Shown here: positions 1-7,367 of the stretch, piece after piece
Layout of the letters: every line of letters begins with the position of its first letter
Numbering within the stretch: the stretch's first letter is position 1
Source: Actinomycetota bacterium
GTDB taxonomy: Bacteria > Actinomycetota > Coriobacteriia > Anaerosomatales > JAHIQC01
NCBI GenBank assembly: GCA_018902765.1
Contig: JAHIQC010000005.1
Location: 1 to 15,747 of the forward strand
Length of the DNA: 15,747 nt
Direction: 5' to 3'
Made by a program: the position numbers and the translations under genes
The notes under the pieces: model-generated
What the model was told of the DNA's origin: nothing
Databases searched by the model: none
Seen by the model: the letters and a program-made list of their open reading frames with translations, nothing else

Positions 1-1
1 A

Positions 2-1543
2 GACCTACGTATGCAAAGAGCCGCAGAGAAGGCTGTTGCCGACGCGCTGGATCAGCCGGACGACCCGTCCGCGGCCCTCGTGGCCATCAACCCGGTGACA
101 GGCGAGATCCTAGCGATGGTCGGTGGCCGTGACTTTGAGACACAGCAGTTCAACGTCGCGGTCCAAGGAAAGCGTCAACCGGGCTCGGCCTTCAAGCCGT
201 TCGTACTCACGAGCGCCCTGGATCAGGGCGTGCTCCCCGAACAGACCTTCCCCGCAGGACCGACCAGCTTCGCCCTGAAGAATGGACAGACCTGGACGGT
301 GACCGGCGCCAGCGGTGGCAACACCGGGCAGATACGCCTGCGGGAAGCCACCGAGAAATCGGTGAACTCCGTCTTCGCCAAACTCATTTTGGACACGGAC
401 CCGAAAATGACCGTCAAGATGGCCGAGAAGCTCGGTATCCACATGGGCGTGGAGCCGGTGCCGGCGATCGCCTTGGGCGGTTTGGAGCACGGAGTCTCAC
501 CACTGGAAATGGCTTCGGCATACGGCACTTTGGCGGCCGGCGGCAAACACACGGTCCCCTACGGGATCGGCGAGGTTCTGGATGCCAAGGGCGACTCCGT
601 GTTCAGCGCAGAGACATCCGCGACTCAGGCCATAGACCCCGCGCTCGCCTACCTGACCACCGACATCCTGCGAGGCGTCATCAGCAAGGGCACAGGGACC
701 GCCGCCAAGATCGGGCGCCCCGCTGCGGGCAAGACGGGCACGACCCAGGAGTACCGCGATGCGTGGTTCGTCGGCTATACACCTCAGTTGGTATGCGCCG
801 TGTGGGTCGGCTATCCGGACACACAGCGTGAGATGAAGAGCGTCCACGGACGAAAGGTCACTGGGGGTTCATTTCCCGCGGAAATCTGGGCTCAGTTCAT
901 GAAGAGCGCGCTCGCGTCTGCGCCGGAACTCGAGTTCATCCGGCCAAGCAAGGGTATTACGACGATTAAGGTGTGTGCCGACTCAGGCGGTGCCGCCACC
1001 GACTTCTGCCCGACCACGTTTTCAGGGCAGTTCTTGACCAAAGAAACCCCCGAGTCGTGCAGCCTTCATGCGTTGCCTACCAAGATCACGATCCCTAATG
1101 TCGTGGGCATGACCAAGGATGCTGCGCTCGCGGCACTCAAGAAGCTGATGCTGTTGTTCAAGGTCATCGAAGAAGATGTTCCGGGCGTGGCGGCAGGCCT
1201 CGTAGCCAAACAGAGTCCCGACGCCGCCAGCGAAGGCACCACTCAGACGGTTGTCACCATCACCGTGAGCAATGGTGGCGCGGGCAACACCCCGCCCCGA
1301 GCAGAGTTCACCATGAGTCCGACCCAGGCCAGTGTCGGGCAGTCAGTCGACTTCGACGCAACCGCGAGTAGCGATGACGGCAAGATCGTCATGTACTACT
1401 GGGAGTTCGGCGACTCCTCTGAGGGCAAGGGCAAGAAGACTTCTCACGCATTCACCTTGCCGGGGACCTATGACGTGACTCTGTGGGTGACAGACGACAA
1501 GGATCAAACCTCGTCGATCAGCCGGGCAGTCACAGTTCACTAG
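2..1543 (+). CDS. Class A penicillin-binding protein, 5'-truncated (transpeptidase + PASTA + PKD)
   Basis: C-terminal part of a peptidoglycan synthase that cross-links stem peptides outside the membrane. The frame is open to the left edge; residues DLR precede the first ATG at 11 and match the 'TTLD' stretch of the paralogue at 4126, so that ATG is not the start. The glycosyltransferase domain and membrane anchor lie outside the window. Counting from the ATG, the transpeptidase motifs are SAFK (59-62, nucleophile S59), SVN (117-119) and KTGT (241-244). A linker with three cysteines (C322, C333, C350) follows, then a PASTA domain at about 359-422 beginning IPNVVGM, and a PKD domain at about 428-510 with WEFGD and a G-T-Y-D-V-T-L strand. 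The stop is TAG. PASTA modules are known to bind peptidoglycan or beta-lactams; the PKD module probably mediates protein or glycan contact (inference). PBP identity is very secure. Confidence 0.95.
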   Translation, partial: DLRMQRAAEKAVADALDQPDDPSAALVAINPVTGEILAMVGGRDFETQQFNVAVQGKRQPGSAFKPFVLTSALDQGVLPEQTFPAGPTSFALKNGQTWTVTGASGGNTGQIRLREATEKSVNSVFAKLILDTDPKMTVKMAEKLGIHMGVEPVPAIALGGLEHGVSPLEMASAYGTLAAGGKHTVPYGIGEVLDAKGDSVFSAETSATQAIDPALAYLTTDILRGVISKGTGTAAKIGRPAAGKTGTTQEYRDAWFVGYTPQLVCAVWVGYPDTQREMKSVHGRKVTGGSFPAEIWAQFMKSALASAPELEFIRPSKGITTIKVCADSGGAATDFCPTTFSGQFLTKETPESCSLHALPTKITIPNVVGMTKDAALAALKKLMLLFKVIEEDVPGVAAGLVAKQSPDAASEGTTQTVVTITVSNGGAGNTPPRAEFTMSPTQASVGQSVDFDATASSDDGKIVMYYWEFGDSSEGKGKKTSHAFTLPGTYDVTLWVTDDKDQTSSISRAVTVH

Positions 1544-1565
1544 CAACGATGCCGCACACCACATG

Positions 1566-1602
1566 GCGGCGCCACGACGACTTGGATGACGTCGGGCGCC
1601 GC
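1566..1602. terminator. GC-rich hairpin between convergent genes, possible terminator
   Basis: The arms GCGGCGCC (1566-1573) and GGCGCCGC (1595-1602) pair perfectly. After a one-base bulge at 1574, CGACG (1575-1579) pairs with CGTCG (1590-1594), leaving a ten-base loop. It lies in the 75-base gap between the stop of the PKD-tailed PBP (1543) and the stop of the U32 gene (1619), where either transcript could use it. No T-run follows on either strand, so intrinsic termination is uncertain; it may act with Rho or only protect the 3' end. Confidence 0.4.
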
Positions 1603-1618
1603 GTGAGCGTGCTGGATC

Positions 1619-4030
1619 CTAGCGGATTCCTCGGTAGAAATGTCCTGTGGTCACTGACGATGCGAGCTTTGCGTCTTCGGCGGGCTTGCCCGCGACAGCG
1701 GCCACTACACCCTCACGGACAAGTCTCGTGATGTGCTGGGCCTCTTGCTGGTGCTCGACCGTGAAGTCGAGACGCACGGCGGCCGCACCGGCAGCGACGA
1801 TCTCGGGAAGCGAACGCGTCAGGTCGAGCGGCACGGAGTTGAATATGTGGCTGCGACCTGTGGGGTCGGTACTGACGGGGAACGCGTAGCCCTTGGCGTC
1901 GCGCAGCGCGTGCCAGCTCAGGCGACGCGGGCAGGTACCGCACACCTGTCGGCACTCACCCAAGGACATCAGAGCGCAATGCTCGGTGACCATGACCTCT
2001 TGGCGCCCATAGATGGCTATCCCGACAGCCGCCACAGAGTGCTCGGTGATTGCGCTGATCTGGTGTCCCGAGAGCTCCGGGGACAGCCACACGAACTCGC
2101 TTCCGAGCTCCGTGAGGCTCTCTATGGTCCACTGGTTGACGGCGTTCAAGCCCCAGTGAGACTCGCACTGTCGCTTACCAGCGGCCGAGGACGGCAGCAG
2201 CCCGAGATTGCCGCATACGACGCGATCGAATCCGTCAACGATCTTGAGCAGGTCATCGACCTCGTGGTCGTGTGCGATCCTGGGAAGCTCGGGGACGATC
2301 CCTTCGGGAAGGTCGGGTTCGGACGCGATGGCCCACGCGGGCATGATCGCTCGCTGCGCTCCTGCTCGCAAACACGCGCGCGCCACAGCGATGTCGTCGG
2401 TCCTGATCACTATCTCAGGCACCTCGGCGCGAGGGACCTTGCGACGGGTTGCAGCCGGCAAGACGGGTTCGAGCATCTTTCGCTCTCGCCACGGGGATAG
2501 CAGTGACTCCTCAAGGGACTCGATCGCCTCGCGCCTGACCCTGTGCAGCAGTGAGAAGCCCACACCAGCTCCCGGCGAGAGAGTGACGTCCCACGAGTTG
2601 GCCGAGAAAGCCGTGCCGCCGAGGCGCCCGACGTGCTCGACGACATCCTCGGTGGAGACTGGTTTGGTCCTCGCGGCCTCAATGACGGGCCCGTCCGAAG
2701 CGCCCAGGTGACCGTCAAGACGCACTTCCACGCGCAGGGGCTCGCCAACCACCACGTTCACGGCGATATCCAGTGGTCGTGCCGCCCCGCCGGCAGACTC
2801 TGCAAACGTACGGCGAGCGGCCTCGTCGAGGCGCGCGTTGACTACCCGAAAGACCCGATCACCCTGCGAGATGGCTCGCTCGGGACGAATGGAAACCTTC
2901 TCCCGACCCGGACCTGTCGTGACCACCTGTCCATTGAAGCGGATCTTGCCGACCTTCTGCGCGAAGCGACCACGCGCTGTCCAAAACTCGATCGTGTCTT
3001 GCGAGTCGAGCGCGGAATCCAACGAGATGACGGCGTCTTCGCCTTCGAGGCGAGCTACGCGTCCGATCGAGACACCCCGGTTGTTGGGACGCGTATGGCT
3101 CATCATCTCTCGAGAACGATCCTCGGCAAGGTATGCCTGGGTGAAACCGCGAGAAAACGCCTCGGAAAGGATCTCCCGCTCTGCGCTTGTCACCTCGAAG
3201 CCTGTCGGATCGGCGATGGCGCGATCCAGGGCGCTGCGATAGACGCCCGTCACGAGCGCAACGTACTCAGGACCCTTTGCGCGACCCTCGATCTTGAGCG
3301 CGGCCACTCCGCTTGCGATAAGTGCAGGTAGTGCGTCGATCCCGCACAGGTCCTTGGGGCTTAGGAGATACGGACCCGGTGCGGGTCGCGACTTGCTCTT
3401 CTCGTCGACCATCTCGTAGGCCAGCCGGCAGGGTTGTGCACACTGGCCGCGGTTTGCCGAACGGCCGCCGATCATAGAGGACATGAAGCACTGGCCGCTG
3501 TAGCTGATGCACAGCGCGCCGTGAACGAAGGACTCGACCTCGACGCCGGTGGACGCGGCGATGTGGGTAATCTGCGCCAAAGAAGTCTCCCTGGCGAGCG
3601 TGACTCGGTCGACACCCAGATCGGCCAGCAAGTTCACTGTGGGGACGTTGTGGGCGTTGATCTGGGTGGATGCATGTATGCGAACATCGGGAAGTTCTTC
3701 CTTGAGCACCCTGAGAAAGCCCAGGTCCTGTACGATAACGGCGTCCACGCCTGCGGCCCACGCCTCGTCGACCATGCTGAGAGCGTCGGTCATCTCGTCT
3801 TGCAGGACGACCACGTTGGCGGTCAGGTAGACTTTGGAGCCCCGAAGGTGAGCGTAGCGCGTAGCCTCCGGCAGACTCGCCAAGGTGAAGTTCTCAGCGG
3901 ACTGGCGGGCGTTCAGGCGATCAACGCCGAGGTACACGGCATCAGCACCGTTGTTGACGGCAGCTCTCAACGCCTCAGGCCCGCCGGCGGGTGCGAGTAG
4001 TTCAGGTACAAGAGGATTCACGTGCGTCAT
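1619..4030 (-). CDS. U32 family peptidase-like protein, long form (RlhA-like)
   Basis: 803-residue U32 protein. Characterised members include RlhA (23S rRNA hydroxylation), TrhP (tRNA U34 hydroxylation) and the Fe-S proteins UbiU/UbiV; true protease activity is doubtful for most. The N-terminal U32 barrel begins ELLAPAGGPEALRAAV (10-25). The family signature lies at about 168-204 (C174, SYSGQC with C181, IGGRSANRGQC with C197, then C201), with C229 beyond; these fit a four-cysteine cluster site like that reported for UbiU. A DUF3656-like middle region spans roughly 375-490. A second U32-like half carries C685, C693, C697 and C700, and the conserved FPVSTD...SHIFNS stretch. I chose ATG 4030 because family homology begins there, it follows a good promoter candidate, and the upstream extension to 4144 would run over the divergent PBP start. 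The ribosome site is weak (GGA about eight bases upstream). Its natural substrate here is unknown; rRNA or tRNA modification is the best guess. Confidence 0.88.
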   Translation of the reverse strand: MTHVNPLVPELLAPAGGPEALRAAVNNGADAVYLGVDRLNARQSAENFTLASLPEATRYAHLRGSKVYLTANVVVLQDEMTDALSMVDEAWAAGVDAVIVQDLGFLRVLKEELPDVRIHASTQINAHNVPTVNLLADLGVDRVTLARETSLAQITHIAASTGVEVESFVHGALCISYSGQCFMSSMIGGRSANRGQCAQPCRLAYEMVDEKSKSRPAPGPYLLSPKDLCGIDALPALIASGVAALKIEGRAKGPEYVALVTGVYRSALDRAIADPTGFEVTSAEREILSEAFSRGFTQAYLAEDRSREMMSHTRPNNRGVSIGRVARLEGEDAVISLDSALDSQDTIEFWTARGRFAQKVGKIRFNGQVVTTGPGREKVSIRPERAISQGDRVFRVVNARLDEAARRTFAESAGGAARPLDIAVNVVVGEPLRVEVRLDGHLGASDGPVIEAARTKPVSTEDVVEHVGRLGGTAFSANSWDVTLSPGAGVGFSLLHRVRREAIESLEESLLSPWRERKMLEPVLPAATRRKVPRAEVPEIVIRTDDIAVARACLRAGAQRAIMPAWAIASEPDLPEGIVPELPRIAHDHEVDDLLKIVDGFDRVVCGNLGLLPSSAAGKRQCESHWGLNAVNQWTIESLTELGSEFVWLSPELSGHQISAITEHSVAAVGIAIYGRQEVMVTEHCALMSLGECRQVCGTCPRRLSWHALRDAKGYAFPVSTDPTGRSHIFNSVPLDLTRSLPEIVAAGAAAVRLDFTVEHQQEAQHITRLVREGVVAAVAGKPAEDAKLASSVTTGHFYRGIR

Positions 4031-4059
4031 AGAGGTATGTCCATTCGGTAACGACGGTT

Positions 4060-4078
4060 CGCGTGCGTCTGGCACGCG
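4060..4078. repeat. Inverted repeat in the PBP/U32 divergent region
   Basis: CGCGTGC (4060-4066) and GCACGCG (4072-4078) form a perfect seven-base inverted repeat around a five-base loop. A second, shorter one follows: GTGCC (4083-4087) with GGCAC (4092-4096). The larger repeat would fold in the leader of the U32 transcript and also lies upstream of the PBP start, so it could be an operator, an RNA hairpin, or chance in GC-rich DNA. Confidence 0.35.
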
Positions 4079-4094
4079 TTTCGTGCCATGCGGC

Positions 4095-4122
4095 ACAATA
4101 GACAAACTGGAGGTGAGGTCAA
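4095..4122 (-). promoter_or_regulatory. Sigma-70-type promoter candidate for the U32 gene
   Basis: Read on the minus strand, TTGACC (4117-4122) lies 16 bases upstream of TATTGT (4095-4100): five of six matches to the -35 consensus and four of six to the -10. It would start transcription near 4088, giving a leader of about 58 bases before ATG 4030. Its -35 sits between the Shine-Dalgarno sequence and the start codon of the divergent PBP gene, so the two genes are packed back to back. Judged by eye only. Confidence 0.45.
4109..4118 (+). promoter_or_regulatory. Ribosome binding site of the complete class A PBP gene
   Basis: GGAGGTGAGG lies just upstream of ATG 4126, with about ten bases between GGAGGTG and the start codon. 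It is a strong Shine-Dalgarno match and fixes the PBP start at 4126, which also gives a sensible short basic cytoplasmic tail before the membrane helix. Confidence 0.75.
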
Positions 4123-4125
4123 GGC

Positions 4126-6339
4126 ATGTCAAGTCGACGCACACGCACGCGCAAACATCGCGGCCACCGCGGAATCACATTCGCACGCATCGCTGTGCTG
4201 GCACTCGTGCTGACGATCGCACTCGTATTAGTGGGAAGCGCTTCGGCTTATGCCGTCTTCCAGTCATGGCTGAAGGACCTCCCCGATTACAAATCGCCCG
4301 AGGCGTTCCAGGTCGCACAGGCCACGAAGATATATTCTGCCGACGGCGTGCTTCTGGCCCGGCTCTACCTTGAGAACCGCACCGTCGTACCGATATCTGA
4401 GATCTCAACTGATCTGGCCAACGCGCTTGTGTCCATCGAGGATGAGCGATTCTACCAGCATCCGGGGATCGACCCCGAGGGCTTGCTGCGCGCGGCTTTC
4501 GTCGACATCCTGGCAGGCCGCGCCGAGGAAGGCGCCTCGACCATCACGCAGCAGTACGTGGACAACACCTTGCTTCGAGACGAGCGCCTGGACCGCACGC
4601 TGCGCTACAAAGCCCGCGAAATGTATCTGGCAGTTCAACTAGAGAAGCAACGTACCAAGACCGAGATTCTCGAGCTGTACCTGAACACCGTCTACTTCGG
4701 CGAAGGCGCCTACGGTGCTGAAGCCGCGGCCAAGACCTACTTCGCCAAACATGCAAAGGAACTGACACTCCCTGAGTCCGCATTGATAGCGGGCCTGGCG
4801 CAGGCGCCCAGTCGACTTGATCCCTACGACAATCCCGATGGCGCGATGTCGCGCCGCGATGAAGTACTGAAGCGCATGTTGCGTAATGGCCACATCACCC
4901 AAGAAGAACACGAAGTAGCTCTTGCCACGACTCTGCAGCTGAAACGTGCTGTCGAGCCGGAGGGCGGCATCTACCGCGCAGCGTACTACGTCGCACACGT
5001 CAAGAAACTGCTGCAACAGGAGTTCGATCAGGCCCTCGTATTCCAGGGTGGTCTGAGCGTCTACACGACGCTGGACACCAAGCGCCAACAGATGGCCGAA
5101 GACGCCGTGTTCGGATCCTTGGGTCGCGCCGGTGATCCCGACTGCGCGCTCGTATCGATCGACCCGAAGACCGGCTATGTGGTCGCGATGGTCGGTGGAC
5201 GCGACTTTGCCACGAACAAGTTCAACCTGGCGACGCAGGGACGCAGGCAACCGGGATCGTCCTTCAAGACCTTCGTGCTGGTGGCGGCGCTTGAGGATGG
5301 CATGCCACCCAACCGCTACGTGGACTCCTCATCGCCCGCACATATCCCGGCGAAGCCAGTTTGGACGGTCTCCAACTCGGAAGGCCGTGGCAGGGGCATG
5401 ATCACGATGGACTCGGCTACGCGAAGCTCGGTCAACACCGTGTTCGCACGCCTGATCTGGGAGCTCAACGACAAGGCTGAGTCTGGTGCCGCGAAGGTGT
5501 CGAAGGTTGCTAAGCGCATGGGGATCACCTCGGATATCCCGGCCTACCCATCGATCGCCCTGGGCAGCCAGAACGTGACGCCGTTGGAGATGGCGTCGGC
5601 CTACGGCACTTTGGCCACCAACGGCAGGCATGTCGGTCCGGTCACCATCACCAAGGTCGTCAACCCGTCTGGCAAGACCGTCTATGAGAACAAGGCGAAG
5701 CCTGAGCAGGTCTTGGAGCCTTCGATCGCCTATGCGGCCACACAGATTCTCGAGGGCGTGATCTCCGGAGGGACTGCGTCCCGCGCCAGGATCGGTCGGC
5801 CGGCCGCTGGCAAGACCGGCACCTCGCAGAACTACCGAGACGCGTGGTTCGTGGGCTACACGCCCGACCTGGTCACGTCGGTCTGGGTCGGCTATTACAA
5901 GACCGAGACCTCGATGCTCAACGTGCATGGCGGACGCGGGTTCGGCGGAACCTTGGCGGCTCCGATCTGGGCAAAGTACATGAAGAACGCGTTAGCCAAT
6001 GTGGCCAAGAACGACTTCCTCAAGCAAGCCAAACCGAAGTACAAATGGAAGTCCGAGTGGGACTCGCGCATCCAAGTGCCAAAGCTCACTGGCCTGTCTC
6101 GCGGGGCCGTCGCCGAAGCCACGGCCGAATCCGGTTTCGCAATCATCTACACCGAGGAGTACAACGCGACCGTGCCGCGGGGTTTTGCGGTAAGCCAGAA
6201 CCCCGCCAGCGGCTCGAGGCTCAAGTCCGGCGGCACGATGACGGTTGTCATCTCCAAGGGACCGCAGCCAGCGACTCCTGTGCCCCCTCCGGTCACGCCT
6301 CCACCACCGTCTGATCCCGGTACGGGGACAACACCCTGA
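4126..6339 (+). CDS. Class A penicillin-binding protein (GT51 + transpeptidase + PASTA)
   Basis: Complete 737-residue bifunctional peptidoglycan synthase: polymerises lipid II glycan chains and cross-links them at the outer membrane face. A basic tail (1-18) and one membrane helix (about 19-45) anchor it. The GT51 domain shows EDERFYQHPG (105-114, catalytic Glu at E105), GASTITQQYV (136-145) and KTEILELYLNTVYFGEGAYG (178-197). Transpeptidase motifs are SSFK (378-381, nucleophile S378), SVN (435-437) and KTGT (563-566). One PASTA domain covers about 648-711 and a proline/threonine-rich tail ends the protein. It is a clear paralogue of the PBP at the left edge but lacks that protein's three-cysteine linker and PKD domain. 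It is divergent from the U32 gene across a 95-base gap. PASTA-tailed class A PBPs are common in Gram-positives. It is often called PBP1A or ponA, but I do not assign a symbol between paralogues. Confidence 0.96.
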   Translation: MSSRRTRTRKHRGHRGITFARIAVLALVLTIALVLVGSASAYAVFQSWLKDLPDYKSPEAFQVAQATKIYSADGVLLARLYLENRTVVPISEISTDLANALVSIEDERFYQHPGIDPEGLLRAAFVDILAGRAEEGASTITQQYVDNTLLRDERLDRTLRYKAREMYLAVQLEKQRTKTEILELYLNTVYFGEGAYGAEAAAKTYFAKHAKELTLPESALIAGLAQAPSRLDPYDNPDGAMSRRDEVLKRMLRNGHITQEEHEVALATTLQLKRAVEPEGGIYRAAYYVAHVKKLLQQEFDQALVFQGGLSVYTTLDTKRQQMAEDAVFGSLGRAGDPDCALVSIDPKTGYVVAMVGGRDFATNKFNLATQGRRQPGSSFKTFVLVAALEDGMPPNRYVDSSSPAHIPAKPVWTVSNSEGRGRGMITMDSATRSSVNTVFARLIWELNDKAESGAAKVSKVAKRMGITSDIPAYPSIALGSQNVTPLEMASAYGTLATNGRHVGPVTITKVVNPSGKTVYENKAKPEQVLEPSIAYAATQILEGVISGGTASRARIGRPAAGKTGTSQNYRDAWFVGYTPDLVTSVWVGYYKTETSMLNVHGGRGFGGTLAAPIWAKYMKNALANVAKNDFLKQAKPKYKWKSEWDSRIQVPKLTGLSRGAVAEATAESGFAIIYTEEYNATVPRGFAVSQNPASGSRLKSGGTMTVVISKGPQPATPVPPPVTPPPPSDPGTGTTP

Positions 6340-6355
6340 CCTATGGCAGTTATCA

Positions 6356-6391
6356 AGAAGGCCCCCGCACTCCGAAGTGTGGGGGCCTTCT
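6356..6391. terminator. Bidirectional intrinsic terminator
   Basis: A 16-base-pair stem (6356-6371 with 6376-6391, one G-U pair) closes a four-base loop (CCGA). The stem ends AGAAGG...CCTTCT, so U-rich sequence falls at the 3' foot on both strands, although neither side has a long uninterrupted T-run. It lies between the PBP stop (6339) and the NIF3-like stop (6408), genes that converge, and can serve both. It is the clearest terminator in the window. Confidence 0.85.
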
Positions 6392-6407
6392 GTCATCCAA
6401 TGCATGA

Positions 6408-7367
6408 TCAGCGCTTGAATCGAACCATTCCCGAGGTGCAGACGATATGGATATCGCCCGCCTTCTCAATCTCGTCGAGGATGAGGTTCATGCCCAACAC
6501 GTCGCTGGAAATGTGCCCTGCGATGACGAGATTGAGCTTGAGCTCCTCGGCATGCTTTCGATGATCCTCGGAGTAGTGCATGCCCACGAGCGTGCCCACA
6601 CCCGCGGCCGATAGCCGATCCAGCGCGTCCTTGGGCCCTTCTGTGCCGCCTGTCATGTCGACCACCATGCGATCCGCGCGTGCGCTGCCTGAACCGGAGA
6701 TGATCGAGGGTCCGTAGCCCTTGCGCGCACCGTCGGCGTACTCGGGGATCTCGCGCAGCGACTTGACGATGTCATCGAGAGTGCGCGGCGCGCGCTCGTC
6801 GAGCCAGGCTTGCACGAACGCGTTGACGCAGTTGTCGGCAGGTGTGTGGCACGACATCGAGGCAAAGCCCAGTAGTCGCGCAGCATCGATTGCTCGGTAG
6901 TGGTTCACAGGCGAGATGCTCCGACGGACCTCGCCCGCTCTCGGGGCGATGAGTTGGTCGCCGACCGCGATCGATACACCCTGCTTGGCCCACAGATCGG
7001 CCTGCATATACATGACTTCGTGCAGGTTCGCATAGCCCGGGCCTTCGGGGTGATGCGCGAATATGAGGTCGATGGGCTCGCCTCGCTCCCGTAGACGATC
7101 CGCCAGCACAACCTCGGGCGTTTCCATATCGATTCCGACGAGCATGCCTCGGATCTGAAGGTCGGGCTCGCCTAAGCAGATCCGCGTGTCAGCGAAGGGG
7201 TTCGTGAGCTTTTCGGCGTCGAAGAACTCCTTCTCAGAATCCTCGAGCTTGTCAAAACCCCGCTTCGCCTCGCCCAAGACATGATCGATCTCCTCGCGAC
7301 CGCGAGCGTCGACCGAGATGCCCTTCTCAACAGCCACGCGGTAGATCTCCCCAAGAGTGATACTCAT
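6408..7367 (-). CDS. NIF3-like dinuclear-metal family protein
   Basis: 319-residue protein resembling the NIF3/DUF34 family, whose members bind two metal ions. Their cellular role is unsettled, and the database name 'GTP cyclohydrolase type 2' is not firm. Candidate metal-binding and family motifs are AHHPEG (104-109), HTPADN (174-179) and AGHISSD (283-289) followed by E299; the spacing suits a NIF3 core split by an insert of about 100 residues. I chose ATG 7367 over the upstream in-frame starts (7373, 7436) because AGAAGGG (7376-7382) lies eight bases from it and because it forms an ATGA overlap with the stop of the upstream mpg gene. It is therefore probably translated together with mpg. 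No signal peptide or membrane segment is visible. Family placement is by motif recognition; function is unknown. Confidence 0.8.
   Translation of the reverse strand: MSITLGEIYRVAVEKGISVDARGREEIDHVLGEAKRGFDKLEDSEKEFFDAEKLTNPFADTRICLGEPDLQIRGMLVGIDMETPEVVLADRLRERGEPIDLIFAHHPEGPGYANLHEVMYMQADLWAKQGVSIAVGDQLIAPRAGEVRRSISPVNHYRAIDAARLLGFASMSCHTPADNCVNAFVQAWLDERAPRTLDDIVKSLREIPEYADGARKGYGPSIISGSGSARADRMVVDMTGGTEGPKDALDRLSAAGVGTLVGMHYSEDHRKHAEELKLNLVIAGHISSDVLGMNLILDEIEKAGDIHIVCTSGMVRFKR

Noticed and set aside
11..13. ATG at 11 as the start of the first PBP
   Set aside because: The frame stays open upstream and matches the paralogue through this point, and a class A PBP must have a membrane anchor and glycosyltransferase domain before it.
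1733..3331. Plus-strand frames of 255 and 232 codons opposite the U32 gene
   Set aside because: Antisense to a conserved gene and without family features.
4070..4086. TGGCAC-N5 sequence resembling half of a sigma-54 promoter
   Set aside because: The -12 element does not carry the required GC, and sigma-54 is not expected in Actinomycetota.
4031..4144. Extended U32 start at 4144
   Set aside because: It would overlap the divergent PBP start and ribosome site and adds residues without homology; ATG 4030 fits the family N-terminus.
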